Positions 44,848 through 54,654 of a DNA stretch of 64,000 bases are shown here, piece by piece. A program made the position numbers and the translations under genes. Source of the DNA: Parasphingopyxis sp. (GTDB lineage Bacteria > Pseudomonadota > Alphaproteobacteria > Sphingomonadales > Sphingomonadaceae). Position 1 is the first letter of the stretch. Each line of letters begins with the position of its first letter. The notes beneath the pieces are model-generated. The model made no database searches, was not told the origin of the DNA, and saw only the letters and a list, made by a program, of their open reading frames with translations. The DNA lies in the NCBI RefSeq assembly GCF_028279465.1, contig NZ_JANQNS010000014.1, positions 184,353-248,352 of the forward strand, written 5' to 3'.

Positions 44848-45390
44848 ATGCATAGACTGTTCGCCGCTATCCGCCCGCCACGGCCCGTCCGCGAGCGACT
44901 GTCGATGTTGATGCAGGGCGTGCGCGGCGCGCGCTGGCAGAATGACGGGCAATTGCATCTGACATTGCGCTTTATCGGCGAAGTCGAGCCGCGGCCGGCG
45001 GAGGATATCGCCATGGCGCTCGAAGGCGTGAGCGTGCCAGCGTTCGAAATCGCACTCGATGGCATTGGTTTTTTCGAACGCAAAGGCCGGCCTTCAGCGC
45101 TTTGGGCCGGTATCGCTCCGTCTGACTCGCTCAAAAAACTGCAGGCCAAGATCGAACGCTGTTGCCGGCGGGTTGGGCTCGACGTCGAGCATCGCAACTT
45201 CCTGCCGCATATCACGATCGCCCGGCTCAACGCGTCGACCGGCCCGATCGAAAATTTCCTCGAACATAATGCGGGGCTGGTTGGCCCGAACTTCGCCGTC
45301 GGCGAATTCCATCTGTTCGAGAGCCATCTTGGCCGCGCCGGCGCGCATTATGAGAGCATCGCGCGTTATCCGCTCAACGCGAAGGGCTAG
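44848..45390 (+). CDS. thpR: RNA 2',3'-cyclic phosphodiesterase
   Basis: 180-residue 2H phosphoesterase. Both HxTx motifs are present: HLTL at 37-40 and HITI at 121-124. The start MHRLFAAIRPP and the FRFIGEV-like LRFIGEV are typical of ThpR (formerly LigT). It hydrolyses 2',3'-cyclic phosphates on RNA ends. Convergent with the phosphatase gene, overlapping its stop by 4 bp. Confidence 0.9.
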   Translation: MHRLFAAIRPPRPVRERLSMLMQGVRGARWQNDGQLHLTLRFIGEVEPRPAEDIAMALEGVSVPAFEIALDGIGFFERKGRPSALWAGIAPSDSLKKLQAKIERCCRRVGLDVEHRNFLPHITIARLNASTGPIENFLEHNAGLVGPNFAVGEFHLFESHLGRAGAHYESIARYPLNAKG

Positions 45391-45851
45391 CTGCGTATAA
45401 TAGCCGCCAGCAGGGCCTCTGCGCCTTTCGTCACATCGTCCCAGGTGGTCGCAAAGCCCTCATCCTCGCCATAATAGGGATCGGTGACATCTTCCCCTTC
45501 CCTGCCCGCGACATGATCGAGAAACAGTGAGAGCCGGGCCGAAGATCCGCTCGGTTGCAGCGCTTTCAGATCGTTGAGGACCGACCGGTCCATTGCGACG
45601 ATATGGTCGAACATGTCGAAGTCCGCAGCCCGGACCTGACGGGCACGCTGCGCGCCGATGTCCACACCATTGGCCAGTGCCACCGCCCGCGCCCGCCCGT
45701 CCGGCGGATGACCGACATGCCAACTGCCCGTACCGGCGGAGTCGATCTCGAGCGTCGCCTCTCCATCCCTGGCGGCCGCCTGCAATGCGCCTTCGGCGAG
45801 CGGAGAGCGGCAGATATTGCCGAGACAGACGAACAGGATCGACTGGGCCAT
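45387..45851 (-). CDS. Low molecular weight protein-tyrosine phosphatase
   Basis: 154-residue LMW-PTP. The P-loop is VCLGNICRSP: nucleophile C9, R15, S16. The general acid is D124 in TDPYYGEDEGF. These enzymes often regulate bacterial tyrosine kinases of polysaccharide synthesis (Wzb type). It is only 2 kb from the capsule island, but no kinase gene is in the window and the island is Kps-type, not Wzy-type, so a connection is unproved. Confidence 0.92.
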   Translation of the reverse strand: MAQSILFVCLGNICRSPLAEGALQAAARDGEATLEIDSAGTGSWHVGHPPDGRARAVALANGVDIGAQRARQVRAADFDMFDHIVAMDRSVLNDLKALQPSGSSARLSLFLDHVAGREGEDVTDPYYGEDEGFATTWDDVTKGAEALLAAIIRS

Positions 45852-45934
45852 TGCGCGCGAATCTCCATAAAGTTTTTGCCAAAGCCGCTGACGCTGTTAC
45901 ACGAAAAAGAAAAATCTGAGAGTGGGATTGCTTC

Positions 45935-47545
45935 ATGACGGATACGGTTGACGGGCGCGACGGCGCCGAAGCGGAAAGTCCTGCGCCCGACGCGGCCGCG
46001 CAAGACCCCGAAAAAGCCACGCCTTATGCCTGGTATGTCCTGTCCGTTCTGGTTGTTATCTATATCCTGAACTTCATCGACCGGCAGATCCTTGCGATCC
46101 TTGCCGAAGATATCAAAGCCGATCTCGGTATTTCGGATGCGGCGCTCGGCTTTCTCTACGGCACGGCTTTCGGCGTATTCTACGCGCTGTTCGGCATTCC
46201 GCTCGGCAAGCTGGCGGACAGCTGGCACCGCGTCCGGCTGATGACGGCGGGGCTTGCGCTCTGGTCGGCGATGACCGCGCTGTCAGGTTTTGCGAAGAAT
46301 TTCACTATCCTGTCGGTCGCGCGGATCGGCGTCGGCGTCGGCGAAGCGAGCGCCAGCCCAAGCGCTTACTCCCTGATTTCCGACTATTTTCCGAAGAAGA
46401 TGCGGGCGACGGCGCTCGCCATCTATTCGTCCGGCCTGTATATCGGCGGCGGTATATCGCTGCTGATCGGCGGCCTGATCGTCGAGCGTTGGAACGCCGC
46501 CTATCCGGTCGATGCGCCGCTGGGGCTGGCCGGTTGGCAGGCGGCCTTTCTTATCGTCGGCCTGCCGGGTCTTCTACTGGCGCTGCTCGTCCTCACCCTG
46601 CGCGAACCGATGCGCGGGGAGAGCGAGGGTTTACCGACCCCGCCCCCGCCTGATCCGTTCCGCGGTTTTTTCCGCGAACTTTACGCAATCATTCCGCCCT
46701 TCACACTTATCGCAGCGGCCCAGCGCAGCCCGAAGGCGCTGATGGTCAACGTGACTGCCGCGCTGGTCGCCGCAGCGATCGCCTATGCGATGGTGCAGGT
46801 CACCGGCAACCTGCCGCAATGGATCGCGGTCGGCGTCGGCTATTATGCGATCTTCTCTTGGGCGGTCAGCTTGCGGCATCGCGATCCACCGGCTTTTGCC
46901 CTGATCTGGGGCAGCCGCGCCTTTATGACGACGATCCTCGGCTACGGCATGGTCGCTTTCATCGCCTATGCCGTCGGCTTCTGGACCGCGCCCTATGCGA
47001 TGCGCGTGCTCGGTGAATCGCCCAGCATGGTCGGCTTCCTGATCGGCGGCCCGGCCGCGCTGGCCGGTTTCCTCGGTGTGATCCTTGGCGGCCGCATGGC
47101 GGACTGGCTGCGGCAAAAGAGCGATGCCGGCCGCATCTATGTGATATTGTTCGGCCTGCTCGCGCCCGTCATCCCGCTGATCATCGCCTTTACGACATCA
47201 AGCCTGATCGCCTTTTACGTGCTCAGCTTCGTTATTAGCCTGCTCGCCAGCACGGCGCTCGGCGCTGCCGCGGCAACGACGCAGGATCTCGTGCTGCCGC
47301 GCATGCGCGGTACGGCCACGGCAACCTTCTTCCTGTCGACCACGTTGATCGGACTCGCGCTTGGACCATATTTGGCTGGCCAGGTTTCCACGGCAACGGG
47401 CAGCCTCTCTACCGGCGTGCTGAGCCTGCTGGTCGCTGCGCCTATCGGCACGGTATTGCTCTTGATCGCAATCCGGACTGTGCCCGAAGCGGAGCGCACC
47501 GTCGTGGAACGCGCCAAAGCGGCTGGCGAAGAAATCGATGTCTGA
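45935..47545 (+). CDS. MFS transporter, spinster-type
   Basis: 536-residue major facilitator with about 12 transmembrane helices. FIDRQILAILAEDIKADLGISDAALG (about 46-72) and FGIPLGKLADSWHRVRLMTAGL near 89-110 match the loop 2-3 signature of the spinster-like clade. An elongated middle region (about 230-330) includes an extra pair of helices. Substrate is unknown. It stands 124 bp before the nucleotide-sugar dehydrogenase gene on the same strand; they may not be linked. Confidence 0.86.
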   Translation: MTDTVDGRDGAEAESPAPDAAAQDPEKATPYAWYVLSVLVVIYILNFIDRQILAILAEDIKADLGISDAALGFLYGTAFGVFYALFGIPLGKLADSWHRVRLMTAGLALWSAMTALSGFAKNFTILSVARIGVGVGEASASPSAYSLISDYFPKKMRATALAIYSSGLYIGGGISLLIGGLIVERWNAAYPVDAPLGLAGWQAAFLIVGLPGLLLALLVLTLREPMRGESEGLPTPPPPDPFRGFFRELYAIIPPFTLIAAAQRSPKALMVNVTAALVAAAIAYAMVQVTGNLPQWIAVGVGYYAIFSWAVSLRHRDPPAFALIWGSRAFMTTILGYGMVAFIAYAVGFWTAPYAMRVLGESPSMVGFLIGGPAALAGFLGVILGGRMADWLRQKSDAGRIYVILFGLLAPVIPLIIAFTTSSLIAFYVLSFVISLLASTALGAAAATTQDLVLPRMRGTATATFFLSTTLIGLALGPYLAGQVSTATGSLSTGVLSLLVAAPIGTVLLLIAIRTVPEAERTVVERAKAAGEEIDV

Positions 47546-47669
47546 CCTGCGGCGATAACCCCTCGCGGAAGCGGCCTTGGCGTCGGCAACGATCGCCTAT
47601 GGCATTTTCCGGCACCCGGACGCTATAGGGTCGCGCGACAGAGTTTCGCTGCAGAACAAGGACAACAGA

Positions 47670-48947
47670 ATGAACGCAGCGCCGGATTTGCGCATTGCCG
47701 TGATCGGCCTCGGCTATGTCGGCCTGCCGCTGGCGATCGCCCTGGCCGAGAAATTCACGGTCCTCGGGATCGATACAAGCGCCAGCCGGATCGCAGAATT
47801 GCGCGACGGGCACGACCGCACCGGGGAGATTGACGATGCCGTTCTCAGCGGCTCGACCTTACAGATTTGCGCGGAGCCGAACGAAGCGGCCGGGGCGGAC
47901 ATCTTCATCGTTGCCGTACCGACGCCGGTCGATGCCGACAAACAGCCCGATCTGACCGCCCTGCGCGCAGCAACACGGCTGGTCGCGCCGCTGCTCGACG
48001 CCGCGAACCATCCGATCATCGTTTACGAATCGACTGTCTATCCGGGTGTGACCGAGGACATCTGCGGGCCTGCGCTCGAACAGGAATCGGGGCTCACGCG
48101 CGGTTCCGATTTCTTCCTCGGCTATTCGCCCGAGCGCATCAATCCCGGCGATCGCGAACACAGCATCGATAGGATCGTCAAAGTCGTCGCGGGCGAAAAT
48201 GCGGAGGTCACCGATCGGCTCGCGGGCATCTACGGCGCAATCACCGAGGCCGGCGCGTTCAAGGCCGCTTCGATCAAGGCGGCGGAGGCGGCCAAGGTTA
48301 TCGAGAACGCGCAGCGCGACATCAATATCGCCTTCATGAACGAAATCGCGCGGGTGTTCGGGCCTTTGGGCCTGTCGACATGGGATGTTTTGGAGGCAGC
48401 GCAGACCAAATGGAACTTCCTGCCTTTCACGCCGGGGCTGGTCGGCGGCCACTGTATCGGCGTCGACCCCTATTATCTCAGCCATTGCGCGGAGCAGCTC
48501 GGCCATGATCCGCAGGTCATATTGGCGGGCCGGAGCATCAACGACTCGATGGGCGCATGGGTCGCGGATCAGCTTCATGCGCGGCGCAGCGGAGAGGCTG
48601 GCACTGTTCTGGTGCTAGGCCTTACGTTCAAGGAAGATGTGCCGGACCTGCGCAATTCACGGGTGATCGATGTGATCGAGCGGCTCAAATCGCTGGGCCA
48701 TGATGTGCGCGCGCATGATCCGCTCGCCGATCCGGACGAGGCTGAAGCGGAATATGGGGTCGCACTGGAAACCGGAGCACCTGCGGGCACTCACGATCTG
48801 GTTTTCGCTGCTGTGCCGCACCGGACCTATCGCGAGATGCCCGACGAGGCGATTATCGGACTCGTCCGAGAGGCCGGGCTCATCGCTGACCTGAAAAATA
48901 TGTGGCGCGACCGGAATTTCGGCGGAGTCGATCGCTGGACGCTCTAG
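47670..48947 (+). CDS. Nucleotide-sugar dehydrogenase, TviB/WbpO/WecC type
   Basis: 425-residue UDP-sugar 6-dehydrogenase. NAD-binding GLGYVGLP is at 16-23, the TVYPGVTE segment near 125 and the catalytic C262 in GGHCIGVDPYYLSH. This active-site version is typical of UDP-N-acetylhexosaminuronate dehydrogenases (WecC, TviB), as opposed to UDP-glucose dehydrogenase which is GGSCFPKD. The start at ATG 47670 gives the canonical start; an in-frame extension to 47577 is spurious. Opens the polysaccharide island and converges with kdsB with a 4-bp overlap. It supplies an acidic amino sugar for the capsule. Confidence 0.9.
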   Translation: MNAAPDLRIAVIGLGYVGLPLAIALAEKFTVLGIDTSASRIAELRDGHDRTGEIDDAVLSGSTLQICAEPNEAAGADIFIVAVPTPVDADKQPDLTALRAATRLVAPLLDAANHPIIVYESTVYPGVTEDICGPALEQESGLTRGSDFFLGYSPERINPGDREHSIDRIVKVVAGENAEVTDRLAGIYGAITEAGAFKAASIKAAEAAKVIENAQRDINIAFMNEIARVFGPLGLSTWDVLEAAQTKWNFLPFTPGLVGGHCIGVDPYYLSHCAEQLGHDPQVILAGRSINDSMGAWVADQLHARRSGEAGTVLVLGLTFKEDVPDLRNSRVIDVIERLKSLGHDVRAHDPLADPDEAEAEYGVALETGAPAGTHDLVFAAVPHRTYREMPDEAIIGLVREAGLIADLKNMWRDRNFGGVDRWTL

Positions 48948-49663
48948 CGCTCCAGCAAGGCTTCGACGACGGCAACATCCTCGGGCGTATCCACGCCCGG
49001 CCCGGTCGGTTCGGTCTCGATGAGGCGGATCTTCGTGCCCGCCGCCAGATAGCGTAATTGCTCGAGCGCTTCGGCGCGTTCCTCGGCCGGAACCGGGAGC
49101 TTAGCGAAACCGAGCAAGGCATCCCGGCGATAAGCGTAAATCCCGGCATGCTGGAAATAGCGCGCATCCTCGGCATGGCGCGGATGGGGTATGCGCGCAC
49201 GGCTGAAATAGAGGGCATCGCCCATCGCATCGCGAACGACCTTCACGCGGTTCGGATTCTCGGCCTCCTCCGCCGATAGCGGATGGCAGAGGCTCGCAAC
49301 CTCGACCGCCGCATCACTGCGCATCAGCATCGCCAGCCGATCGAGATCGCTCGGACGCACCAGCGGTTCGTCGCCCTGCACGTTGATAACCACATCGGCA
49401 TCGATACACGCGGCAACTTCGGCGATGCGGTCGCTGCCGCTTTCATGGTCGGCGCGGGTCATTTCCACCTGCCCGCCGAAATCCTGCACGACCGATGCAA
49501 TCCGGTCATCATCGGTAGCGACGATCACCGCGTCTATTTCCTTCGCCGCGCATACTATGTTCCACACGCGCTCGATCATCGGCGTTCCGGCTATCGGCGT
49601 CAGCGCCTTGCCGGGAAAGCGCGAGGATGCCCAGCGCGTCGGGATGATGGCAACGACTTTCAT
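48944..49663 (-). CDS. kdsB: 3-deoxy-manno-octulosonate cytidylyltransferase
   Basis: 239-residue CMP-Kdo synthetase. MKVVAIIPTRWASSRFPGKAL (1-21) binds CTP, VVINVQGDEPLV near 90-101 holds metal ligand and FQHAGIYAYRRDAL near 164 is typical. It activates Kdo as CMP-Kdo for Kdo transferases. ATG 49663 follows the kdsA stop by 10 bp. It may correspond to kpsU of Escherichia coli capsule loci. Last gene of kpsF-kdsA-kdsB. Confidence 0.94.
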   Translation of the reverse strand: MKVVAIIPTRWASSRFPGKALTPIAGTPMIERVWNIVCAAKEIDAVIVATDDDRIASVVQDFGGQVEMTRADHESGSDRIAEVAACIDADVVINVQGDEPLVRPSDLDRLAMLMRSDAAVEVASLCHPLSAEEAENPNRVKVVRDAMGDALYFSRARIPHPRHAEDARYFQHAGIYAYRRDALLGFAKLPVPAEERAEALEQLRYLAAGTKIRLIETEPTGPGVDTPEDVAVVEALLER

Positions 49664-49673
49664 CGCCGGGCCT

Positions 49674-50507
49674 TTACCGGCTTTTCGAGATCGCCGCGAT
49701 GGCTTTGAGGTCCGCCAGAAGATCGGGCAGCCATTCGAACGGTAGCATATTCGGTCCGTCGCACGGCGCGTTATCGGGATCGGGATGCGTTTCCATGAAA
49801 ACGCCAGACACAGCGCCCGTAGCCACCGCCGCGCGCGCCAGAGCGGGAGCGTGTTGGCGTTCACCGCCACTGCTTTCGCCCTTGGCGCCCGGCAATTGCA
49901 CCGAATGGGTCGCATCGAAAACAACCGGGCAACCGCTTGTCTCGCGCATAATCGTCAGTCCGCGCATATCGACGACGAGATTGCCATAGCCGAAGGTCGA
50001 ACCACGCTCGCAGACGAAGAAACTGCGTGGCACGCCGGCTTCGTCGGCCGCGATATTCGCCTTCTCAATGACCTTGGCCATATCCCAGGGCGCGAGAAAC
50101 TGGCCTTTCTTGATATTCACCGGCTTGCCTGCAGCTGCAACCGCCGCAATGAAATCGGACTGGCGGCACAAAAAGGCCGGCGTCTGGAGCATATCGACCA
50201 CTTCGGCCGCTGGCGCGACCTGGCTCGTATCATGCACATCGGTGATAACGGGAACGCCCAGCGTTTCCCGGATTTCGGCGAGGATCGAAAGCCCTTCATC
50301 AAGCCCGACCCCCCGAAAACTGCTCGCGGACGTCCGGTTCGCTTTGTCAAAGGAGGATTTATAAACGAGCCCCACACCGGCATCGGCGAAGATATCGCGC
50401 AGCTGCTCGGCCGTTTCCAGCGCGAAACCGCGCGATTCGATGGCGCATGGCCCGGCGAGTACGAAAAGATTTTCCCCCGCCCAGGGCGAGGGCAGCGGAT
50501 CAGTCAT
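49674..50507 (-). CDS. kdsA: 3-deoxy-8-phosphooctulonate synthase
   Basis: 277-residue Kdo8P synthase: PEP plus arabinose-5-phosphate give Kdo-8-phosphate. LAGPCAIES near 17-25, [11 protein letters not shown] near 49-59, TDVHDTSQ near 91 and [19 protein letters not shown] [10 protein letters not shown] near 205 identify the family. The start at ATG 50507 overlaps kpsF by 8 bp. Together with kpsF and kdsB it supplies CMP-Kdo, except the phosphatase KdsC which is not in the window. Confidence 0.95.
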   Translation of the reverse strand: MTDPLPSPWAGENLFVLAGPCAIESRGFALETAEQLRDIFADAGVGLVYKSSFDKANRTSASSFRGVGLDEGLSILAEIRETLGVPVITDVHDTSQVAPAAEVVDMLQTPAFLCRQSDFIAAVAAAGKPVNIKKGQFLAPWDMAKVIEKANIAADEAGVPRSFFVCERGSTFGYGNLVVDMRGLTIMRETSGCPVVFDATHSVQLPGAKGESSGGERQHAPALARAAVATGAVSGVFMETHPDPDNAPCDGPNMLPFEWLPDLLADLKAIAAISKSR

Positions 50508-51483
50508 GGATCTGGATGACGCCCAGCACTTTTTTCGCCGGATCGGCGACGACGAGCGCTGTGATACGCGCTTCGTGCATCTTCGCATCGGCTTCGTAAA
50601 GCGTCGCATCAGGTCCGATCGTCAGCGGATCAGGCGTCATGATATCCTTGGCCTGCATTTGACCGAACTCTTCGGTCTGCTCCAGCCCGCGCCGCAAATC
50701 GCCATCGGTGACGATGCCGCAGAGCGTTTGATCCGCCATGACCAACACAAGGCCAAGGCTGCCATCCGACATGATCGGGAGCATTTCTTTTACCGTCATA
50801 TCGGGCGCACAGAGCGGAAGATCCGTTTTGTGCATCGCATCGCGCACCGGCGTCTTGAGGCGTTTCCCAAGTTTTCCGCCCGGATGATATTGCGCAAAAT
50901 CCGATGCCCGGAAGCCGCTTGCTTCGCCGAGCGCGATCGCCAGCGCGTCGCCCATCGCCATGGCGACGATCGTCGACGTTGTCGGTGCCAGATTGTGCAT
51001 GCAGGCTTCGCGCTCGACCGATCCGTCGAGCACGATGTCCGACTGTCGGGCCAGCGTGGAACGCAAATTGCCGGTAATCGAAATGATCGGCACTTTGAGA
51101 GACCGGAGATAGGGAATGAGGCCGAGCACCTCGTCGGTCTCGCCACTCGCCGAAATCAGGAGCGCGCTGTCACCGCGCGTAATCATGCCGAGATCGCCAT
51201 GGCCGGCGTCCGCGCTGTGCACGAAGATGCTCGGTGTTCCGAGAGAGGCTAGCGTCGCGCTGATCTTGCGCGCCACGAGCCCGGATTTGCCCATGCCCGA
51301 GACGACGACGCGGCCGCTGCGCCCCAGAATCAGGTTCACGGCCTCGCCGAAATGATCGTCGATCCGGCTCGCAAGCGTTGCAACGGCGGCCGCATTTATC
51401 GAAAGCGCGTGTGCGGCGACCTTGATCGGACTTGTGAGTCGGTCCCGCGAATCAATATGAGTACGCACTACTGAGTCGGTCAT
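50500..51483 (-). CDS. kpsF: Arabinose-5-phosphate isomerase (KpsF/KdsD)
   Basis: 327-residue sugar-phosphate isomerase converting ribulose-5-phosphate to arabinose-5-phosphate. SIS domain (about 40-175) with [23 protein letters not shown] and SGETDEVL, followed by two CBS repeats (from about 208) including [18 protein letters not shown] and [14 protein letters not shown] 51483. First gene of the kpsF-kdsA-kdsB operon and divergent from kpsS across a 150-bp promoter region. Confidence 0.93.
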   Translation of the reverse strand: MTDSVVRTHIDSRDRLTSPIKVAAHALSINAAAVATLASRIDDHFGEAVNLILGRSGRVVVSGMGKSGLVARKISATLASLGTPSIFVHSADAGHGDLGMITRGDSALLISASGETDEVLGLIPYLRSLKVPIISITGNLRSTLARQSDIVLDGSVEREACMHNLAPTTSTIVAMAMGDALAIALGEASGFRASDFAQYHPGGKLGKRLKTPVRDAMHKTDLPLCAPDMTVKEMLPIMSDGSLGLVLVMADQTLCGIVTDGDLRRGLEQTEEFGQMQAKDIMTPDPLTIGPDATLYEADAKMHEARITALVVADPAKKVLGVIQIHD

Positions 51484-51633
51484 TCGGGCCCCTTTAGCGA
51501 CCGGTCTGCAGCATTTTAGCCACAATTCGCCGATCTAATCGATAAATTACTGACTTTTGCAGCTTCTACTGATGACTTTGCCGTTGCGCAACAATAGTAC
51601 ATGACCTCGCGGGCGCAGAGGGAGTGAGTGATT

Positions 51634-52944
51634 ATGCGTAGCTCAGCGCTACCGCCCAAGCTGGTATCCGACAATAGCGCGATATCCACACAACAGGATC
51701 CGCTTCCCGATACCCTCCCGGCGATCCCGGAAGATGCGCCTTACTGTTTTCGCGACCGCAACATTTTGATGCTTCAGGGCCCCGTGGGGCCGTTTTTCCT
51801 GCGCTTGGCCAAAGACCTGCAATGGGCGGGCGCCAATGTCCACAAGATCAATTTCAATGGCGGCGACTGGTTCTATTTTCCGGCCAATGCGACAAGTTTT
51901 TCCGATTCGCTCGACAAATTTCCCAAATTTCTGAACCGGGTCTGCGAAGAAAAGCGGATCGATACGATCATACTGTTCGGCGATTGCCGAAAAATGCACC
52001 GGTTGGCGAGCGAGGTGGCGGCCGAGCGCGATATCGAAGTTCTCGTGTTCGAAGAAGGGTATATCCGGCCCGATTACATCACGATGGAAAGCCATGGCGT
52101 GAACGGCCGCAGCAATATGCCGCGATCGGGAATTTTCTATCTCAATGCGCATGCGCCCGAGCCACCCCAGACCAATACGGTCGGCAAATCGATCTGGCAT
52201 GCGACAGGCTGGGCGTTCACCTATTATTTCTGGGCGATCATCCTCTGGCCCTTCTTCCCGCGCTACCGGCACCATAGGCCGCTGAGCTGGTTCGAGGGGC
52301 TAGCCTGGGTGCTCGGCGCCGGGCGCAAATTTTGGTACCGCTGGAAAAACAGTTCGGACATCGCGATGCTGTCCGGCGATGCGCCGCCGCCCTTCTTCCT
52401 CGTGCCGCTGCAAGTGCATAACGACGCGCAGATCGGGGTGCATTCAGAGTTCGAAACGGTCGAGGATTTTATCCGGTACGTCGTCCGTTCGTTCGCGGAT
52501 CATGCGCCAGAGGATACGCTGCTGGTGCTTAAGCACCATCCGATGGATCGGCCATATGCCGATTATTCCCGCTTGGTCCGGTCTTTACGCGAAAAATCGG
52601 GGCTGGGACGGCGGCTCATCTATGTTCACGATCCCCATCTGCCGACGCTCATCCAGAACGCGAAGGGCATGGTCACGATCAACAGCACCACGGGCCTGTC
52701 GTCGATCCATCATGGCAAGCCGACGCTCGCGCTTGGGGACGCCGTCTATTGTATCGACGGCCTGACCGCATCGACCTCGCTCGATGCCTTCTGGACGACA
52801 GCCGATGCATTTACGGTGCACCCGGAGCTGTATCGCAATTTCCGTAGCCAGATCATCTACCGGACCCAGCTCAACGGCAATTTCTACCGTCGTCTCAAGA
52901 TCCCCGGTACACTCGCCGGTATCGACTGGACCCGCGGGAAATAG
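51634..52944 (+). CDS. kpsS: Capsule polysaccharide Kdo-transferase KpsS
   Basis: 436-residue capsule biosynthesis protein. NILMLQGPVGPFFLRLAKDL near 43-62, VHKINFNGGDWFYF near 69-82, EEGYIRPDYITME near 144-156 and LVLKHHPMDRPYADY near 293-307 are KpsS/LipB hallmarks; TINSTTGLSSIHHGKPTLALG near 347-367 belongs to the CMP-binding end. KpsS adds the first beta-Kdo onto lyso-phosphatidylglycerol. ATG 51634 follows GGAG at 51621-51624; GTG at 51628 is too close. Convergent with kpsD. Confidence 0.9.
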   Translation: MRSSALPPKLVSDNSAISTQQDPLPDTLPAIPEDAPYCFRDRNILMLQGPVGPFFLRLAKDLQWAGANVHKINFNGGDWFYFPANATSFSDSLDKFPKFLNRVCEEKRIDTIILFGDCRKMHRLASEVAAERDIEVLVFEEGYIRPDYITMESHGVNGRSNMPRSGIFYLNAHAPEPPQTNTVGKSIWHATGWAFTYYFWAIILWPFFPRYRHHRPLSWFEGLAWVLGAGRKFWYRWKNSSDIAMLSGDAPPPFFLVPLQVHNDAQIGVHSEFETVEDFIRYVVRSFADHAPEDTLLVLKHHPMDRPYADYSRLVRSLREKSGLGRRLIYVHDPHLPTLIQNAKGMVTINSTTGLSSIHHGKPTLALGDAVYCIDGLTASTSLDAFWTTADAFTVHPELYRNFRSQIIYRTQLNGNFYRRLKIPGTLAGIDWTRGK

Positions 52945-52965
52945 CGCGAAGCAAGTCTCGAAAAA

Positions 52966-54654
52966 CTAGCGGAATACTGCGGCGGCAGCGATGCCGACCT
53001 GGGCAAAGACCTGCGTGATATCCCGGATGAATTGCAAGGTCTGGCCCGGCGCTTTCGGCGGCACCAGAATGCGGTCGCCAGCGCGCACGGCCCCGCCGCG
53101 CTGGACGCTGCCATCCGGATGGATCACGAGCGTGTCGGACCGGTTCGCCAGATTGGTGAAGCCCCCTGCCCTGCGCACATAGTCGCGCGCATCGTTGCCC
53201 GGCGTCCACAGCAACGTCTGCGGCAGTTCGACCTCACCGGCAACCACAACCGTCTGATTGATATAGGGAATCACGATCACATCGTCGGGTTCGAGCAAAA
53301 CGCCGTTGAGATCGGCGTCATCGGGAAAGGCCACGAGGCCACGCGGTTCGACCAGCCGAGCCCGCTGGATAAACTCGCCCAGCGCCGACGCCTGCGCTGC
53401 ACGCGCCTGCGCGGATGCCGCAGAGGTGGATGGCGCGGTGTAAATCGCGCGTTCCAGCCGCGCGAGATTCTCCTGCAGCAACACACGCTGCGTTTCCGCA
53501 ATACTCTGCCGTTCGAGATGGATCATCGGCACATCGGCCAAGACATCGAGTGGGATCCGCGCGAGCAGCGGCCCAAGATAGTCTCCGCGCTGCACGACAT
53601 AGGCCGACGGCCCGTCATGCGCGCCCATTACGCGGACTATAAAGGTGCCGGACGGGGCATCGGCCTCATATTGAACACGATCGCCATCGGCGAGCGCCAT
53701 CATGGCGAACTCCTCACGCGTCACATAGGCATTGAACGGCACCCCGTCGCGCGTGCCCAATATCGACACATGGGTGACCTCTGGCCGCGGCCGCGAATAT
53801 TGCAGCAGTTCCGCGCCAGTTGCCGCGAGATTTGCGAATTCGAATGTGTAGGGCGCACGGGCATCGCCGCTCACCGATACGACCGGCCCTTGCTGGCCGA
53901 CCACGATCACATCGCCATTGCGCAGGTCTACGGCCGCGAGATCGCCGTTAAGCAGGAAGTCATACAGGTCGATCGATGCCATCGTTTCGCCGTTCCGGCG
54001 GATGATGATGTGCCTATAGCTGCCGCGATCAGGATCGATTCCGCCGGCATTCTGCAGAAACCCGATGGCGGATGCCTGGCTGGTCGCCGTATGACCGCCG
54101 GGCCGGAGAACGGGGCCGGTGACGAACACCTGGATCTCGCCCGCATTGGCGACTGTCGCATAGACCTGAACGGTCGACTGATAGACTTGCGAGGCGGCAG
54201 CGCCAACGACGCTGTCGACATCGGCCGCCCGGGTTCCGGCAATCTGAACTGGCCCTACATTGGGCAGGGCGATATTGCCTTCCGGGTCTACGACGAGGCT
54301 CGCCGTTTCGTTGACCAACCCGTAGGTCGTGACCGACACGACATCGCCGGGCTGGATCACATAATTCGGATCGGAAACGCCTTCTGCGGAAGCGGCAGTA
54401 TTATTCTGAAACAGCTCGGACCCGAACGGCGGAGGGCGACGCCCAGCCAGCTGGTCCTGCCGCAAAGTCCGCTGCTGACGTTCCGCGCCGCGCTGGTCGT
54501 CGGTAATCACTGCGGCCGGTGCCGAACCCGCGCCAACCGCACTGGCCCCCGAGTCATCGTCAATCTGGGCAATGGCCGGAACCGCAGAGGATGCGAGGAT
54601 CAAGCCAATTAGCAGGGCGGACAAGCGGGCAAAGAGATGCACAAACAGGGTCAT
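52966..54654 (-). CDS. kpsD: Polysaccharide export outer-membrane protein KpsD/Wza-type
   Basis: 562-residue exporter with signal peptide (MTLFVHLFARLSALLIG, cleavage near AIAQ, about 31). The polysaccharide export domain starts NYVIQPGDVVSVTTYG near 98 with DPEGNIALPNVGPVQ, followed by repeated SLBB-like segments (VVVAGEVELPQTLLW near 455, HPDGSVQRGG and GDRILVPPKAPG near the end). No lipobox; thus KpsD-like. Start ATG 54654 overlaps kpsE stop by ATGA. The in-frame upstream extension is spurious. Confidence 0.9.
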   Translation of the reverse strand: MTLFVHLFARLSALLIGLILASSAVPAIAQIDDDSGASAVGAGSAPAAVITDDQRGAERQQRTLRQDQLAGRRPPPFGSELFQNNTAASAEGVSDPNYVIQPGDVVSVTTYGLVNETASLVVDPEGNIALPNVGPVQIAGTRAADVDSVVGAAASQVYQSTVQVYATVANAGEIQVFVTGPVLRPGGHTATSQASAIGFLQNAGGIDPDRGSYRHIIIRRNGETMASIDLYDFLLNGDLAAVDLRNGDVIVVGQQGPVVSVSGDARAPYTFEFANLAATGAELLQYSRPRPEVTHVSILGTRDGVPFNAYVTREEFAMMALADGDRVQYEADAPSGTFIVRVMGAHDGPSAYVVQRGDYLGPLLARIPLDVLADVPMIHLERQSIAETQRVLLQENLARLERAIYTAPSTSAASAQARAAQASALGEFIQRARLVEPRGLVAFPDDADLNGVLLEPDDVIVIPYINQTVVVAGEVELPQTLLWTPGNDARDYVRRAGGFTNLANRSDTLVIHPDGSVQRGGAVRAGDRILVPPKAPGQTLQFIRDITQVFAQVGIAAAAVFR

